DNA of 60,054 bases, taken from assembly GCA_900551325.1 (NCBI GenBank), contig URVM01000020.1, positions 1-60,054 on the forward strand. The letters are read 5' to 3'. The stretch is from an uncultured Eubacteriales bacterium. GTDB taxonomy: Bacteria; Bacillota; Clostridia; Lachnospirales; Cellulosilyticaceae. The translations under genes were made by a program, and so were the position numbers. Below the pieces are notes generated by a model. That model had not been told where the DNA came from. It saw only the letters and a program-made list of their open reading frames with translations, and ran no database searches. Shown here piece by piece: positions 44,369 through 53,256 of this stretch (its first letter is position 1; each line of letters opens with the position of its first letter).

Positions 44369-45228
44369 AACGATTTAAAAAAGTTTATATAGAAATAATT
44401 AATATTTGTAATCTAAGCTGTAATTTTTGCCCTAAGACCAGTAGAAGTCTCGGCAAAATGTCTGTAGACCAGTTTAAGAAAATCATTGAAGAAGTAAGAC
44501 CTTATACAGATTATATTTATCTTCATCTCATGGGGGAACCAACCTTGCATAGAGATTTAGAAAGCTTCTTGCAAATAGCTTATGAAGCAGGGCTAAAAGT
44601 AAATATTACTACAAATGGAACCCTTCTTCATAAGGTAAAGGATATACTTATAAAAGCACCAAGCTTAAGACAAGTTAATATTTCTCTTCATAGTTTTGAA
44701 GCCAATGAGCAAGGGATTCACTTAAAAGATTATGTAAGTGAAATCGCTCAGTTTGTAGAAGAAGCAGCTCCACGTATTATTTGTTCTTTAAGACTTTGGA
44801 ATAAAGATAGCCAAGAGCTTAAAGGAAGTAATACTTTAAATGAGCCTATTATGGACTTGCTTGAAGAAAGCTTTAAGTTAGATGTGAAGCTAGGAGAAGT
44901 ACTTAAGTGTAAACCAAGCTTTAAATTAAAAGAACATGTTTATTTAAATATGGCAGAGAAGTTTGATTGGCCAGATATAGATAAAGATGAGAAAGAAGCT
45001 GAAGTTTTCTGCTATGGTCTAAGAGATCAAATAGGGATATTAGTAGATGGAACTGTTGTACCTTGCTGCTTAGATAGTGAAGGGAATATTCCACTTGGAA
45101 ATATTTTAGACGCATCACTAGAAGAGATTTTAAATGGTGAGCGGGCAAGAAGCATATACGAAGGTTTTTCAAATCGCAAAGCAGTAGAAGAACTTTGTAA
45201 AAAATGTGGTTATGCAAAGCGATATTAA
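44365..45228 (+). CDS. Radical SAM/SPASM domain protein
   Basis: 287 residues. The SAM-binding 4Fe-4S motif is CNLSCNFC (Cys15, Cys19, Cys22). LMGEPTLHRDLESFL supplies the usual GE segment, and a C-terminal SPASM-type Cys set is visible (VVPCCLDSEGNIPLGN and ELCKKCGYAK). Such enzymes carry auxiliary clusters and often modify peptides or proteins. It is shorter than anSME enzymes (about 370), so it is not assumed to mature the sulfatase. It starts inside the stop of the FUSC gene, implying coupled translation. Target unknown. Confidence 0.85.
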   Translation: MKRFKKVYIEIINICNLSCNFCPKTSRSLGKMSVDQFKKIIEEVRPYTDYIYLHLMGEPTLHRDLESFLQIAYEAGLKVNITTNGTLLHKVKDILIKAPSLRQVNISLHSFEANEQGIHLKDYVSEIAQFVEEAAPRIICSLRLWNKDSQELKGSNTLNEPIMDLLEESFKLDVKLGEVLKCKPSFKLKEHVYLNMAEKFDWPDIDKDEKEAEVFCYGLRDQIGILVDGTVVPCCLDSEGNIPLGNILDASLEEILNGERARSIYEGFSNRKAVEELCKKCGYAKRY

Positions 45229-45305
45229 GGTATAATAGATTGTTGGAAATAAATACGAAATAAACTAATAGATAAATAAAGAGAAAGTTTAAAGGTAGAA
45301 GACGA

Positions 45306-46043
45306 ATGCGCAATATAAAGCTAGTGATTCAGTATGATGGAAGTAGATATAAAGGGTTTCAAGCACAAAAAGACAATGATTTAACAGTACAAGGAAAGAT
45401 TGAAGCAGTTCTTTCTAAAATGAGTAGTGAAAACATTACAATTATTGGGTGTGAACGTACAGATGTAGGCGTACATGCAGAAAATTACGTTGCTAATTTC
45501 CAAACAGAGTGTGAACTTAGTGAAAAGATGATGTTAGATTATCTTTATGAGTTTTTACCAGAGGATATTGTAGTGAAATCCGTAGAAGAAGTGGGAGAAA
45601 GATTTCACGCAAGATATAATGTAAAATCTAAGACCTATCGTTATACCATTAATAACAAGTCAATTAGAAATGTTTTTGAGAGAAAGTATGTTTATCACTT
45701 AGAAGAAACATTAGATATAGAAAATATGAGACAAGCTGCAGAAGTTCTTATGGGAACTCATGACTATCAAAGTTTTACAAGTTTAAAAGCTAATGGTAAG
45801 TCAACAGTTAGAACCATTAATCTTATTGATATTGAGACAAAAGATGGTATGATAATCATTGAAGTTAACGCCAATGACTTCTTATGGCATATGCCAAGAC
45901 TTATTATCGGTGCATTATTAGAAGTAGGACTTGGAGAAAAGAGTGTAGAGGATTTAAGTAGAAGATTAGAAGCTTGCAAAAAGCCAGAATTCGAGATGAT
46001 GGCAAAAGCAAAAGGACTTTGTTTACAAGAAGTCTATTATTAA
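45306..46043 (+). CDS. truA: tRNA pseudouridine synthase A
   Basis: Converts uridines 38-40 of the tRNA anticodon stem to pseudouridine. 245 residues, normal length. The catalytic Asp is Asp53 in ERTDVGVHAENYVANF; the usual GRTD is ERTD here. Other family features are LVIQYDGSRYKGFQ at the start and LWHMPRLIIGALLEVG near the C-terminus. Cytosolic housekeeping enzyme, 77 bases after the radical SAM gene in the same direction. Confidence 0.92.
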   Translation: MRNIKLVIQYDGSRYKGFQAQKDNDLTVQGKIEAVLSKMSSENITIIGCERTDVGVHAENYVANFQTECELSEKMMLDYLYEFLPEDIVVKSVEEVGERFHARYNVKSKTYRYTINNKSIRNVFERKYVYHLEETLDIENMRQAAEVLMGTHDYQSFTSLKANGKSTVRTINLIDIETKDGMIIIEVNANDFLWHMPRLIIGALLEVGLGEKSVEDLSRRLEACKKPEFEMMAKAKGLCLQEVYY

Positions 46044-46051
46044 ATTTAATA

Positions 46052-46102
46052 AGGCTATCTTTAATGAACTTATATAAATAATAAGGGCATTAAGGGTAGC
46101 CT
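46052..46102 (+). terminator. Possible weak terminator after truA
   Basis: AGGCTATCTTTAATG and CATTAAGGGTAGCCT can pair with a few G-U pairs; only a short CTTTAATG follows. The hairpin is clear but the T run is poor. Confidence 0.4.
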
Positions 46103-46227
46103 CTTTAATGTAAGCTTGGAATGGATAAAATTAGAAAGTTTATAGGGATGACTAGAGATTTTTTAGAAAATCTTATAAAATGAAAAATAAATAACTTTAA
46201 GAAATCGAGCGGAGGAGAATGAACTTT

Positions 46228-47385
46228 ATGTCAGGACAAGAACAATATAAACGCATAGTACCTTCTTATATGAAAAACTTTCAGTGTATTGGTGGAAAGT
46301 GTGAAGATACATGCTGTGCAGGATGGTCTATAGAAGTTGATGCAAAAACTTATGATAAATATAAAAATATAGAACACGAGAAATTAACAGCTAGATTAAA
46401 AGAAGATGTAGTACATCGTAAACAAAAGGCTACAGAGGCTTTTGCAGCAGAGATTAAACTAAAAGATAATCGTTGTGCCTTTTTAAGCTGTGAAGGTTGG
46501 TGTGATATTTATAGCGGAGTAGGGAAGGAATACTTAAGTCATACATGTAGCCTATATCCTAGAACCATTAACCGCATCCAAGATACTATGGAATATTCCA
46601 TGACTTTTTCATGTCCAGAAGCTGCAAGACAAATTTTACTTCAAAAAGAACCTATTACTTTCCATACATCTAAAAAGCTGTTAGATGAAGCAACCATTAG
46701 TGCAGATATTGATTTAAACGGGGATAACCCACAAGAATGGCAAGATTATTTCTTCTTATTAAGAGATAAGGCAATTAAGTTAATTCAAGATAGAAGATTT
46801 AATTTAGAAGATAGACTCACTCACTTAGAAGGCTTTATGCTAGGGATAACTAAACTAGCTCAAAAAGGTAAAGTAAAAGATATTCCTGATTTTACAAGTA
46901 ATTATACAGGACACAAGTTCAAAGGTGAAAGAGAAGTCGATGCAGGCATATTGATAGAAAGATTATACTTTCTTCAACAAGATATGGAAATTGCTTCAGA
47001 GAGATATGAAGCATGCTTACATCAAATGTTAGAAGGACTAGGGCTTACAGGAGAAACGACTTTAGAGCAAGCTTATAAGCTTTATCTTAAGGGAGAAAAA
47101 ACTTGCTTTAAAGACTTCCTAGAAGAAAAGGGACATATTTTAGAGAACTATTTAGTAAATTATATTTATGAACGCTGTATTCCATTAGATGGTGCTACAC
47201 CTATTGAAAGTTACGAATGGCTCCTTCTTTATTATACACTCATTAAAGTACATCTTGTTGGTATGGGGTTAGCTACTAAAGGTAGTAGAAAAACAATAAA
47301 AGATGAGGAAGCTGTACAGCTTATCCAATCCTTTACAAAAACTTATGATCATAATGATGGGTATTTAAGCTATTTTGTAGATTAA
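46228..47385 (+). CDS. fliB: Flagellin lysine-N-methylase family protein
   Basis: 385 residues. The family Cys pattern is clear: FQCIGGKCEDTCCAGWSIEV near the start, then CAFLSCEGWCDIY, SHTCSLYPR and FSCPEAARQILL. These Cys probably hold an iron-sulfur cluster. Members methylate flagellin lysines in Salmonella; in clostridia the same family occurs away from flagellar genes, as here, so the substrate may differ. The ATG at 46228 is preferred over 46219, since GGAGGAG is only 1 base from the latter and 10 from the former. Confidence 0.82.
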   Translation: MSGQEQYKRIVPSYMKNFQCIGGKCEDTCCAGWSIEVDAKTYDKYKNIEHEKLTARLKEDVVHRKQKATEAFAAEIKLKDNRCAFLSCEGWCDIYSGVGKEYLSHTCSLYPRTINRIQDTMEYSMTFSCPEAARQILLQKEPITFHTSKKLLDEATISADIDLNGDNPQEWQDYFFLLRDKAIKLIQDRRFNLEDRLTHLEGFMLGITKLAQKGKVKDIPDFTSNYTGHKFKGEREVDAGILIERLYFLQQDMEIASERYEACLHQMLEGLGLTGETTLEQAYKLYLKGEKTCFKDFLEEKGHILENYLVNYIYERCIPLDGATPIESYEWLLLYYTLIKVHLVGMGLATKGSRKTIKDEEAVQLIQSFTKTYDHNDGYLSYFVD

Positions 47386-47450
47386 GAATAATGAAAGGCG
47401 TAGGGTCTATTTATAAAATAGAATAATGAATACGATAGAGACTAATTAAT

Positions 47451-47499
47451 AAAAGTCCTGTGAAACTAGAATGTATACACTAATTTCATAGGACTTTTT
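47451..47499 (+). terminator. Terminator after the fliB-like gene
   Basis: AAAAGTCCTGTGAAA pairs with TTTCATAGGACTTTT (one mismatch) and is followed by T residues, 66 bases after the stop. Confidence 0.75.
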
Positions 47500-47648
47500 A
47501 ATATAAATAAGACTATGATGGGGTGATATAACCTATTTGTATACTTTCTGACATGTGCATATATATTAGTTTACAATTATTTAAAATTAAACTATAATCT
47601 TATAATTATATATGGCTTATAAAATAAGGGAAGATATGGAGAGAGAAA

Positions 47649-48410
47649 ATGATATTATTAGGGACAATGGTCAATGTAATTTTGATTATTATAGGAAGTT
47701 TAATAGGCATGGTTCTAAAGAAAGGGCTAGCTAGTCGTTTTGCAAATTTAATTATGGGTTCACTAGGACTAGTAACTCTTGTTATAGGTATTACCTTTGC
47801 TATTAAATCAGAAAATATATTGGTAGTAGTAGTAAGCTTAGTAATAGGAGCCCTGATTGGAGAGGGGATAGATATTGATAAAAAGTTAAACCAGTTAGGG
47901 GATTGGCTAAAGGCTAAAGCAGTTAGAAAAAGTTCTAGTGAAGAAAAGAGCAAGAATCATACTATAAAAAATGATAAAGATGATACAGAAGCTAAAGTAA
48001 TAGAATCAAATAGTAGACTAGGCGAAGGTTTTGTAACAGCTACCTTGTTGTTTTGTGTAGGCTCTATGGCTATTATGGGTGCTTTAGATAGTGGGCTTAG
48101 AGGGGATCATACCATTCTTTATACAAAAAGTATAATGGATGGCATTGCAGCTTTAATCTTTGCAAGTAGTATGGGGATAGGTGTAGCTTTATCTGCTTTT
48201 CCAATCTTGATTTATGAAGGTGGTATTGCACTGCTTGCAAGAACAGTACAGCCTTATATGAGTGCAGCTATGATGACAGAAATGAATGCTGTTGGTGGTA
48301 TATTGCTTATTGCTATAGGCTTATCTATGTTGGATATAAAGAAACTGAAGGTTTCTAACTTACTCCCTGCTTTAGTTGTTCCAATTATATGGTTTTTATT
48401 GTTGGGATAA
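47649..48410 (+). CDS. DUF554 family integral membrane protein
   Basis: 253 residues, about seven membrane helices, starting GTMVNVILIIIGSLIGMVLK as is typical of DUF554 (YdfK-like) proteins. A charged cytoplasmic loop (about 85-125, many Lys and Asp) splits helices three and four and is longer than usual. The segment SNSRLGEGFVTATLLFCVGS fits the family core. Function unknown; possibly transport. Monocistronic between two terminators. Confidence 0.82.
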   Translation: MILLGTMVNVILIIIGSLIGMVLKKGLASRFANLIMGSLGLVTLVIGITFAIKSENILVVVVSLVIGALIGEGIDIDKKLNQLGDWLKAKAVRKSSSEEKSKNHTIKNDKDDTEAKVIESNSRLGEGFVTATLLFCVGSMAIMGALDSGLRGDHTILYTKSIMDGIAALIFASSMGIGVALSAFPILIYEGGIALLARTVQPYMSAAMMTEMNAVGGILLIAIGLSMLDIKKLKVSNLLPALVVPIIWFLLLG

Positions 48411-48435
48411 GGAATTTAAAATGATACATACAGAT

Positions 48436-48466
48436 AAAGGATTGGTATATACCAGTCCTTTTTATT
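48436..48466 (+). terminator. Terminator after the DUF554 gene
   Basis: AAGGATTGGTATATACCAGTCCTTTT folds to a compact stem (TGGTATATACCA core, AAGGA/TCCTT base) with five T. Confidence 0.85.
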
Positions 48467-48494
48467 TTATACAGAATCAAGTAAGGTTGAGGTA

Positions 48495-48613
48495 TTGTAA
48501 CGATACAAATGTAATAAAAATAGAAAGCTATCATTTAGATATTGACCTATAGAAATACCTGTGTAAAAATACTTTTAATTCAAATACAATATTTCTGTAT
48601 TGTATCGAAACAA
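48495..48613 (+). promoter_or_regulatory. Pair of operator-like palindromes before the ECF gene
   Basis: TTGTAACGATACAA (48495-48508) and TTGTATCGAAACAA (48600-48613) are two versions of one palindrome, TTGTWWCGWWACAA, 105 bases apart. A possible promoter lies between them (TTGACC at 48542, 18 bases, TAAAAA at 48566). A regulator binding both could loop the DNA. An additional inverted repeat, ATACAAT/ATTGTAT, is at 48584-48605. The central CG is common in LacI-type sites, but the regulator is unknown. Confidence 0.5.
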
Positions 48614-48637
48614 TTTTAATTAAGGGGAGATTTATTT

Positions 48638-49198
48638 ATGAAACAATCTACACATCTAAAACATTTAGTATTGACGGGACTATTTGCAGCTATGATTTAT
48701 TTGACCACAGCATTTTTGTTCCATATACCTACAGCAAATGGAGGGTATATACATTTAGGAGATGCTTTCATTTATTTTGCAGCAAGTATACTGCCTATGC
48801 CTTATGCTATGGTAAGTGCTGCAATTGGAGCTGGCTTATCTGATTTACTCACACCAGGAGGTGTGGTATGGGTGATTCCTACTATAATCATTAAACCTTT
48901 ACTTGTTATGTGGTTTACACCTTACAGTGAAAAGTTTTTAGTTAAACGCCATATCATTGCTTTATTTGGCGCTGGAGTAGTTGGACTTATAGGCTATGCC
49001 ATAGCATCAGGTGTTATATATGGTAATATGATGGCAGCATTACTTAGTATACCTATGGGTGCGTTGCAACCAATAGGGTGTGCCATACTGTATTTTGTCC
49101 TTGGTCTTACCTTTGATAAGATGAAAGTTAAAGGCCAGTGGAGTAGATTATTAGGAATGAAAAATGAAAGGAATGTAGAACATGACTATACTATATAA
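48638..49198 (+). CDS. ECF transporter S component, TIGR04002-like
   Basis: 186 residues, about six membrane helices. The early segment GGYIHLGDAFIYFAASILPM is typical of substrate-binding S components of energy-coupling-factor vitamin transporters. It would need a shared EcfAAT module encoded elsewhere. Substrate unknown. An AAGGGGAG site precedes the ATG. It overlaps the following radical SAM gene by 17 bases, a pairing I recall for TIGR04002 and TatD-linked radical SAM proteins. Two palindromes upstream suggest dedicated repression. Confidence 0.8.
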   Translation: MKQSTHLKHLVLTGLFAAMIYLTTAFLFHIPTANGGYIHLGDAFIYFAASILPMPYAMVSAAIGAGLSDLLTPGGVVWVIPTIIIKPLLVMWFTPYSEKFLVKRHIIALFGAGVVGLIGYAIASGVIYGNMMAALLSIPMGALQPIGCAILYFVLGLTFDKMKVKGQWSRLLGMKNERNVEHDYTI

Positions 49199-49781
49199 AG
49201 TAAATAAAAGTCTCTATATCAATATAACTAATGCTTGTCCTTGTGCATGTGTATTCTGTGTAAGACTAGAACATGATAGTGTAGGGGAATGTGAGAATTT
49301 ATGGCTAGAACATGAGCCAAGTTTAGAGGAAATTTTAAATGAGTTTGAAAAACATGATTTAAAAAGCTATGAAGAAATTGTATTTTGTGGTTATGGTGAG
49401 CCTCTTGAAAGACTAGATATGGTCATAGAGGTAGCAAAGTGGATTAAACAAAGAAGTACTATACCTGTGCGGGTAAATACTAATGGGTTAGCAGATTTAA
49501 TTCATGGGAAGGAGACAGCATATCTTTTAGAAGGGTTAGTGGATGCAATATCTATAAGTTTAAATGCACCAGATGCTAAAACTTACTTAGAAATTTCAAG
49601 ACCTTCTTTTGGAGAAGCAGCATATAGTAGTCTCCTACACTTTGCCACAGCATGTAAGAAGGTCATTCCACAAGTGAGTTTTTCAGTTGTAGATGTGATT
49701 TCTAAAGAGCAGATTGAAGCATGCAGTAAGTTAGCAGATGAAATGGGTATTCCTCTTCGAGTTAGAAGAATGATTCGTTAG
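49182..49781 (+). CDS. TatD-associated radical SAM protein
   Basis: 199 residues, a minimal radical SAM enzyme with the cluster motif CPCACVFC (Cys19, Cys23, Cys26), VFCGYGEPLERLD and NTNGLADLI segments. It resembles the TIGR04038 group, usually encoded beside a TatD nuclease gene; no tatD is seen here. It starts inside the ECF gene with AAAGGA about 9 bases before the ATG, so translation is coupled. The reaction is unknown. Confidence 0.82.
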   Translation: MTILYKVNKSLYINITNACPCACVFCVRLEHDSVGECENLWLEHEPSLEEILNEFEKHDLKSYEEIVFCGYGEPLERLDMVIEVAKWIKQRSTIPVRVNTNGLADLIHGKETAYLLEGLVDAISISLNAPDAKTYLEISRPSFGEAAYSSLLHFATACKKVIPQVSFSVVDVISKEQIEACSKLADEMGIPLRVRRMIR

Positions 49782-49796
49782 AGATGGTGCTAAATC

Positions 49797-49949
49797 TTAC
49801 TTGTCGAAGGCGCCGCCACTCTTTTTAGAATTAAATCCTTTGCATGTATTGCCAGGATTGCCTTTTACAAGTTTAGTTGGGGCACTTTGTGTATTTTTAT
49901 TCTTTTTTTGTTCAATAAGTTGTTTCATGCGTTCTATTTGTGTAGACAT
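49797..49949 (-). CDS. Small lysine-rich protein, 50 residues
   Basis: Starts MSTQIERMKQLIEQKKNKN and ends GNTCKGFNSKKSGGAFDK. An amphipathic helix at the N-terminus is followed by a basic, Gly/Asn-rich tail with one Cys. No recognised family. It is convergent with the TatD-linked radical SAM gene, 15 bases from its stop. The ribosome-binding site is modest (GAAGAGA), but the composition is protein-like and nothing overlaps it on the plus strand. Confidence 0.5.
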   Translation of the reverse strand: MSTQIERMKQLIEQKKNKNTQSAPTKLVKGNPGNTCKGFNSKKSGGAFDK

Positions 49950-50100
49950 GGTTTATTCTCTTCATTCTATAGATTTGTACTCCTCATTGTAAACTATTAT
50001 TAAAAGTATAGCTAGTAGGTATAAAAGAAAAGGTAATTTAGATTTTTTATGTTATACTACAGTTGAACTTACGAAATTTTTACAAAAGGGAGTAAATGAA

Positions 50101-51732
50101 ATGAAGAGATTTAGAGAAAAAATATGTTTAGCATTAGGGCTACTCATATTAACAACATCTATGCCAACCTATGGGGGAGCGTCTTGTGGTGGAGATGGAT
50201 GGAACTGTTATAAAAAGGGTATGAGCTATATGAAGGCAGGCCAGTACCAAAAGGCTGTAGATGAACTAAGTTATGCAGCAACCAAGTTGCCAGGGCAAGC
50301 AGCTGTACATAGTGAACTGGCTAAAGCTTATGAAAAAGTAGGAAAATATCAGCTTGCAGCAGATCATTATTATAAGCAAGCCGCCTTATATAAGAATAAA
50401 GGGGAAGATAAACAAAGTTATCTTGCTGCTATGCGTAAAGCAGATGAATTAAATAGCACCATAGAATTTTATAGTGTAGAGGAAGCAGTAGCAAATTCTA
50501 CTCAATTAGGTAAATATGAACCTACAAGAGGTGCATATATTGGAGCCTTTATAACTGGCGAAGAGAAGTACTCAGATACTAGCTATAACTGGGGTGGCAC
50601 ATTAAATGAATTTGAAGAGTTTAATGCCCTTATTGGGAAAAAGCATGCTACCTTCTTTGATTATGGTTCAATTGGAAGTACTTTAAATAATAGTTTTCAA
50701 AGACAAGAGCAAGATATAAAAGCAGCAGGTGGAGCAGTACATATTGCTTATGAACCTAACCGTGGTCTTCAAGAAGTGACAAAGGAAGCCATTACTAAAT
50801 ACGCTGAAGAACTACGCGACTTAGGGGTTCCAGTATTTTTACGTTATGCTTCTGAAATGAATGGTAAATGGGTACCTTGGCATGGCAATCCAACTCTTTA
50901 TATTAAAAAATGGAAAATGGTCCATGATATTATGGAACAAATAGCACCGAATGTAGCCATGGTATGGTCTCCTTCAGAAATGCCACTAGATAAGATTGAG
51001 GCTTACTACCCAGGAGATACATATGTAGATTGGGTAGGTTTAAGTATTTATAGTGCTCAATTTGAAAATGGAGATAGTACTAAACCTACTGACAGGAGAA
51101 ATCCTTTAGAAGCACTTGATTTTATCTATAGTAAATACGCAGCCCGTAAGCCTATTATGATTAGTGAATATGCAGCCAGTCATGAGGCAGGTTTTGTACC
51201 AAATAAACAAGATACATCTAAGTTTGCTATAGCTAAGATGACTTATTTTTATGAAAGTATAAAAACAAAGTATCCTCGTGTTAAATGTATTCAATGGTAT
51301 AGTGCTGATAATTATAATTTACCAGATAAGAGTAAAAACAGAGTAAATTACAGTCTCTTAGAAGGGGCGGGTAAAGGTGTTTTAGAACGCTACAAAAAGA
51401 TTGTTCAAGATGACTACTTCTTAAGTGATGTGGTAAATGGACCTTTAGTAGCCAAGCAAACAACATTGCCAAAGACAAGTAAAGAGATTAAAGGCTCTGT
51501 AAAAGTGTCAAAAGATTTAACTCTACGTACCTGGGTAAAATCCTATGATCCATATATTTCACAAGTGGTTTATAAGTTAAATGGAGAGCGTCTTGAAAGT
51601 GTTAATATTGCACCATATGAGATCACTCTACCTTATGCTAAACTTAAAACAGGTCAAAATACTTTAGAAGCTGTGGTATTTGATTCTAAAGGAAGTGTTG
51701 CAAAGACAGAGAAGATTATCCTTAATAAATAG
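50101..51732 (+). CDS. Exported TPR protein with GH26-like glycosidase domain
   Basis: 543 residues. A signal peptide (about 1-27, ending TYGGA) is followed by TPR helices (about 35-110), a GH26-like barrel (about 140-440) and a C-terminal Ig-like domain. Likely acid/base Glu is in RYASEMNGKWVPWHG (near residue 260) and nucleophile in MISEYAAS (near 356), matching GH26 beta-mannanase-type enzymes. A TPR fused in front is unusual. The gene is alone, with an extended -10 (TGTTATACT, 50050-50058) upstream. It is the only clearly exported glycosidase in the window. Confidence 0.78.
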   Translation: MKRFREKICLALGLLILTTSMPTYGGASCGGDGWNCYKKGMSYMKAGQYQKAVDELSYAATKLPGQAAVHSELAKAYEKVGKYQLAADHYYKQAALYKNKGEDKQSYLAAMRKADELNSTIEFYSVEEAVANSTQLGKYEPTRGAYIGAFITGEEKYSDTSYNWGGTLNEFEEFNALIGKKHATFFDYGSIGSTLNNSFQRQEQDIKAAGGAVHIAYEPNRGLQEVTKEAITKYAEELRDLGVPVFLRYASEMNGKWVPWHGNPTLYIKKWKMVHDIMEQIAPNVAMVWSPSEMPLDKIEAYYPGDTYVDWVGLSIYSAQFENGDSTKPTDRRNPLEALDFIYSKYAARKPIMISEYAASHEAGFVPNKQDTSKFAIAKMTYFYESIKTKYPRVKCIQWYSADNYNLPDKSKNRVNYSLLEGAGKGVLERYKKIVQDDYFLSDVVNGPLVAKQTTLPKTSKEIKGSVKVSKDLTLRTWVKSYDPYISQVVYKLNGERLESVNIAPYEITLPYAKLKTGQNTLEAVVFDSKGSVAKTEKIILNK

Positions 51733-51780
51733 GATAATCATGAATTATTTTTAATCAATAGTATAAAATGGATTTTGGGT

Positions 51781-51922
51781 TTTATCTTCCCTTATTCTTA
51801 TGCTATACTATAAAAGAATTAAATAGGAAAACTTATTGCTTTGCCACCGGGTAAAGCAAATTAAGGTGCTCAGATACATTTCGGTAGGTCTTAGGAGAAA
51901 TGTGATCTTGAGCACCTTTTTT
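51781..51922 (+). promoter_or_regulatory. Promoter and transcription-attenuator leader of the MATE-cat operon
   Basis: Extended -10 (TGCTATACT, hexamer 51804-51809) with a weak -35 (TTTATC, 51781). The leader then folds into hairpin 1 (TTGCTTT/AAAGCAA, 51836-51859) with loop GCCACCGGGT. Hairpin 2 is a terminator (AAGGTGCTCA at 51863 with TGAGCACCTT ending 51918, inner ACATTTC/GAAATGT, then T6). ACCG of loop 1 can pair with CGGT of loop 2. It lies before a drug exporter and a chloramphenicol acetyltransferase, so it probably turns the operon on when an inhibitor is present. Confidence 0.75.
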
Positions 51923-51940
51923 ATGATAGGAGGAAGGTTG

Positions 51941-53242
51941 ATGAAGGAAAATAATATGATTAGAAATTTTTTAAAGTATGTGTCGCTAAATATGCTTGGT
52001 ATGTTAGCTATATCTTGCTATATTCTTGCAGACACTTATTTTATAGCAAATGGAGTAGGGACAAATGGTTTAACAGCCCTGAATTTAGCACTACCAATCT
52101 ATGGTTTGATCAATGCGACAGGTCTTCTTATAGGAATTGGTGGGGCCACTAGATATAGTATATTAAAGGCGCAGGAGAAAGTGGAAGAGGCCAATAAAGT
52201 TTTTACTCAAGCTATAATGTTTGGATTAGTACTAGGGATTATTTATAGCCTCATTGGCTTACTAGGATCGGATTTGTTATGTAAGCTACTTGGAGCAGAT
52301 GGGGACACCTTTATATTAATGAAGTATTATTTAAAGACTATTATGTGTGCGGCGCCATTCTTTATAGCCAATAATATTTTAATAGCTTTTGTACGAAATG
52401 ATGAGTCACCACGTCTTTCTATGATGGGTATGGTCATAGGAAGTCTTGCAAATATTATTTTAGATTATATATTTATTTTTCCATTACAAATGGGTATGTT
52501 CGGAGCAGCTTTTGCAACAGGTTTAGCACCTGTTATTAGTATATGTATTTTATGTAGCCATTTTATAAACAAGGAGCATAAACTTAAGTTTATAAAGTGT
52601 AGAGTTAGATTAAGAATTATTTTAGACACTTGTAATTTAGGGATTTCATCTTTTGTTACAGAATTATCTTCAGGCTTTGTGTTACTTATTTTTAATATGA
52701 TTATTTTAAGTCTTTCTGGAAATCTTGCAGTGGCGGCCTATGGTATTATTGCTAATATATCATTTGTATGTCTTGCGATTTTTACAGGTATAGCTCAAGG
52801 GATACAGCCACTTATTAGTAAGTACTATGGGGATGAGGATTATAAAAAAGTACAACAAGTTCTCAAATATGGACTTTTACTAGCATTAGTTATAGGAATT
52901 CTTCTATATATAGGTATATATGTATTTGCAGATAGACTTACTGCTGTTTTTAATAAAGATCAAGATATAAGATTGGCACAGATAACCATTGATGGTATGT
53001 CTATTTACTTTATTGGTATTATTTTTGCAGGAATCAATATTGTAAGTTCAGCTTATTTATGTGCTATTGAAAAGGCGAAAAGAGGATTCTTAATTTCTAT
53101 TACGAGAGGATTAGTTCTTATTGTTCCTTTTGTACTGGGACTTTCTTTTATGCTTGGATTAAATGGTATATGGCTTTCCTTTGTATGTACAGAAGTCTTA
53201 ACTTGTGTAATAGCAATAAAGTCTATAAAAACTGAAATTTGA
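51941..53242 (+). CDS. MATE family multidrug efflux transporter
   Basis: 433 residues, twelve membrane helices in two halves (MLAISCYILADTYFIANG in the first, GISSFVTELSSGFVLLIFNM in the second). It exports drugs or metabolites using an ion gradient. ATG 51941 is chosen because GGAGGAAGG lies just before it. A longer reading frame runs in phase back through the terminator leader to a TTG at 51836, but that part overlaps the hairpins. The cat gene follows after 14 bases, forming a two-gene resistance operon. Confidence 0.9.
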   Translation: MKENNMIRNFLKYVSLNMLGMLAISCYILADTYFIANGVGTNGLTALNLALPIYGLINATGLLIGIGGATRYSILKAQEKVEEANKVFTQAIMFGLVLGIIYSLIGLLGSDLLCKLLGADGDTFILMKYYLKTIMCAAPFFIANNILIAFVRNDESPRLSMMGMVIGSLANIILDYIFIFPLQMGMFGAAFATGLAPVISICILCSHFINKEHKLKFIKCRVRLRIILDTCNLGISSFVTELSSGFVLLIFNMIILSLSGNLAVAAYGIIANISFVCLAIFTGIAQGIQPLISKYYGDEDYKKVQQVLKYGLLLALVIGILLYIGIYVFADRLTAVFNKDQDIRLAQITIDGMSIYFIGIIFAGINIVSSAYLCAIEKAKRGFLISITRGLVLIVPFVLGLSFMLGLNGIWLSFVCTEVLTCVIAIKSIKTEI

Positions 53243-53256
53243 AAGGATGATATAAA

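Noticed and set aside
44365..45228. anSME (sulfatase-maturing enzyme) assignment for the radical SAM/SPASM gene
   Set aside because: It is about 80 residues too short, the cluster motif context differs, and it is coupled to a FUSC gene rather than the sulfatase.
51836..51940. N-terminal extension of the MATE transporter from TTG 51836
   Set aside because: It runs through a hairpin pair and a perfect terminator, while a strong ribosome-binding site precedes ATG 51941; treated as leader.
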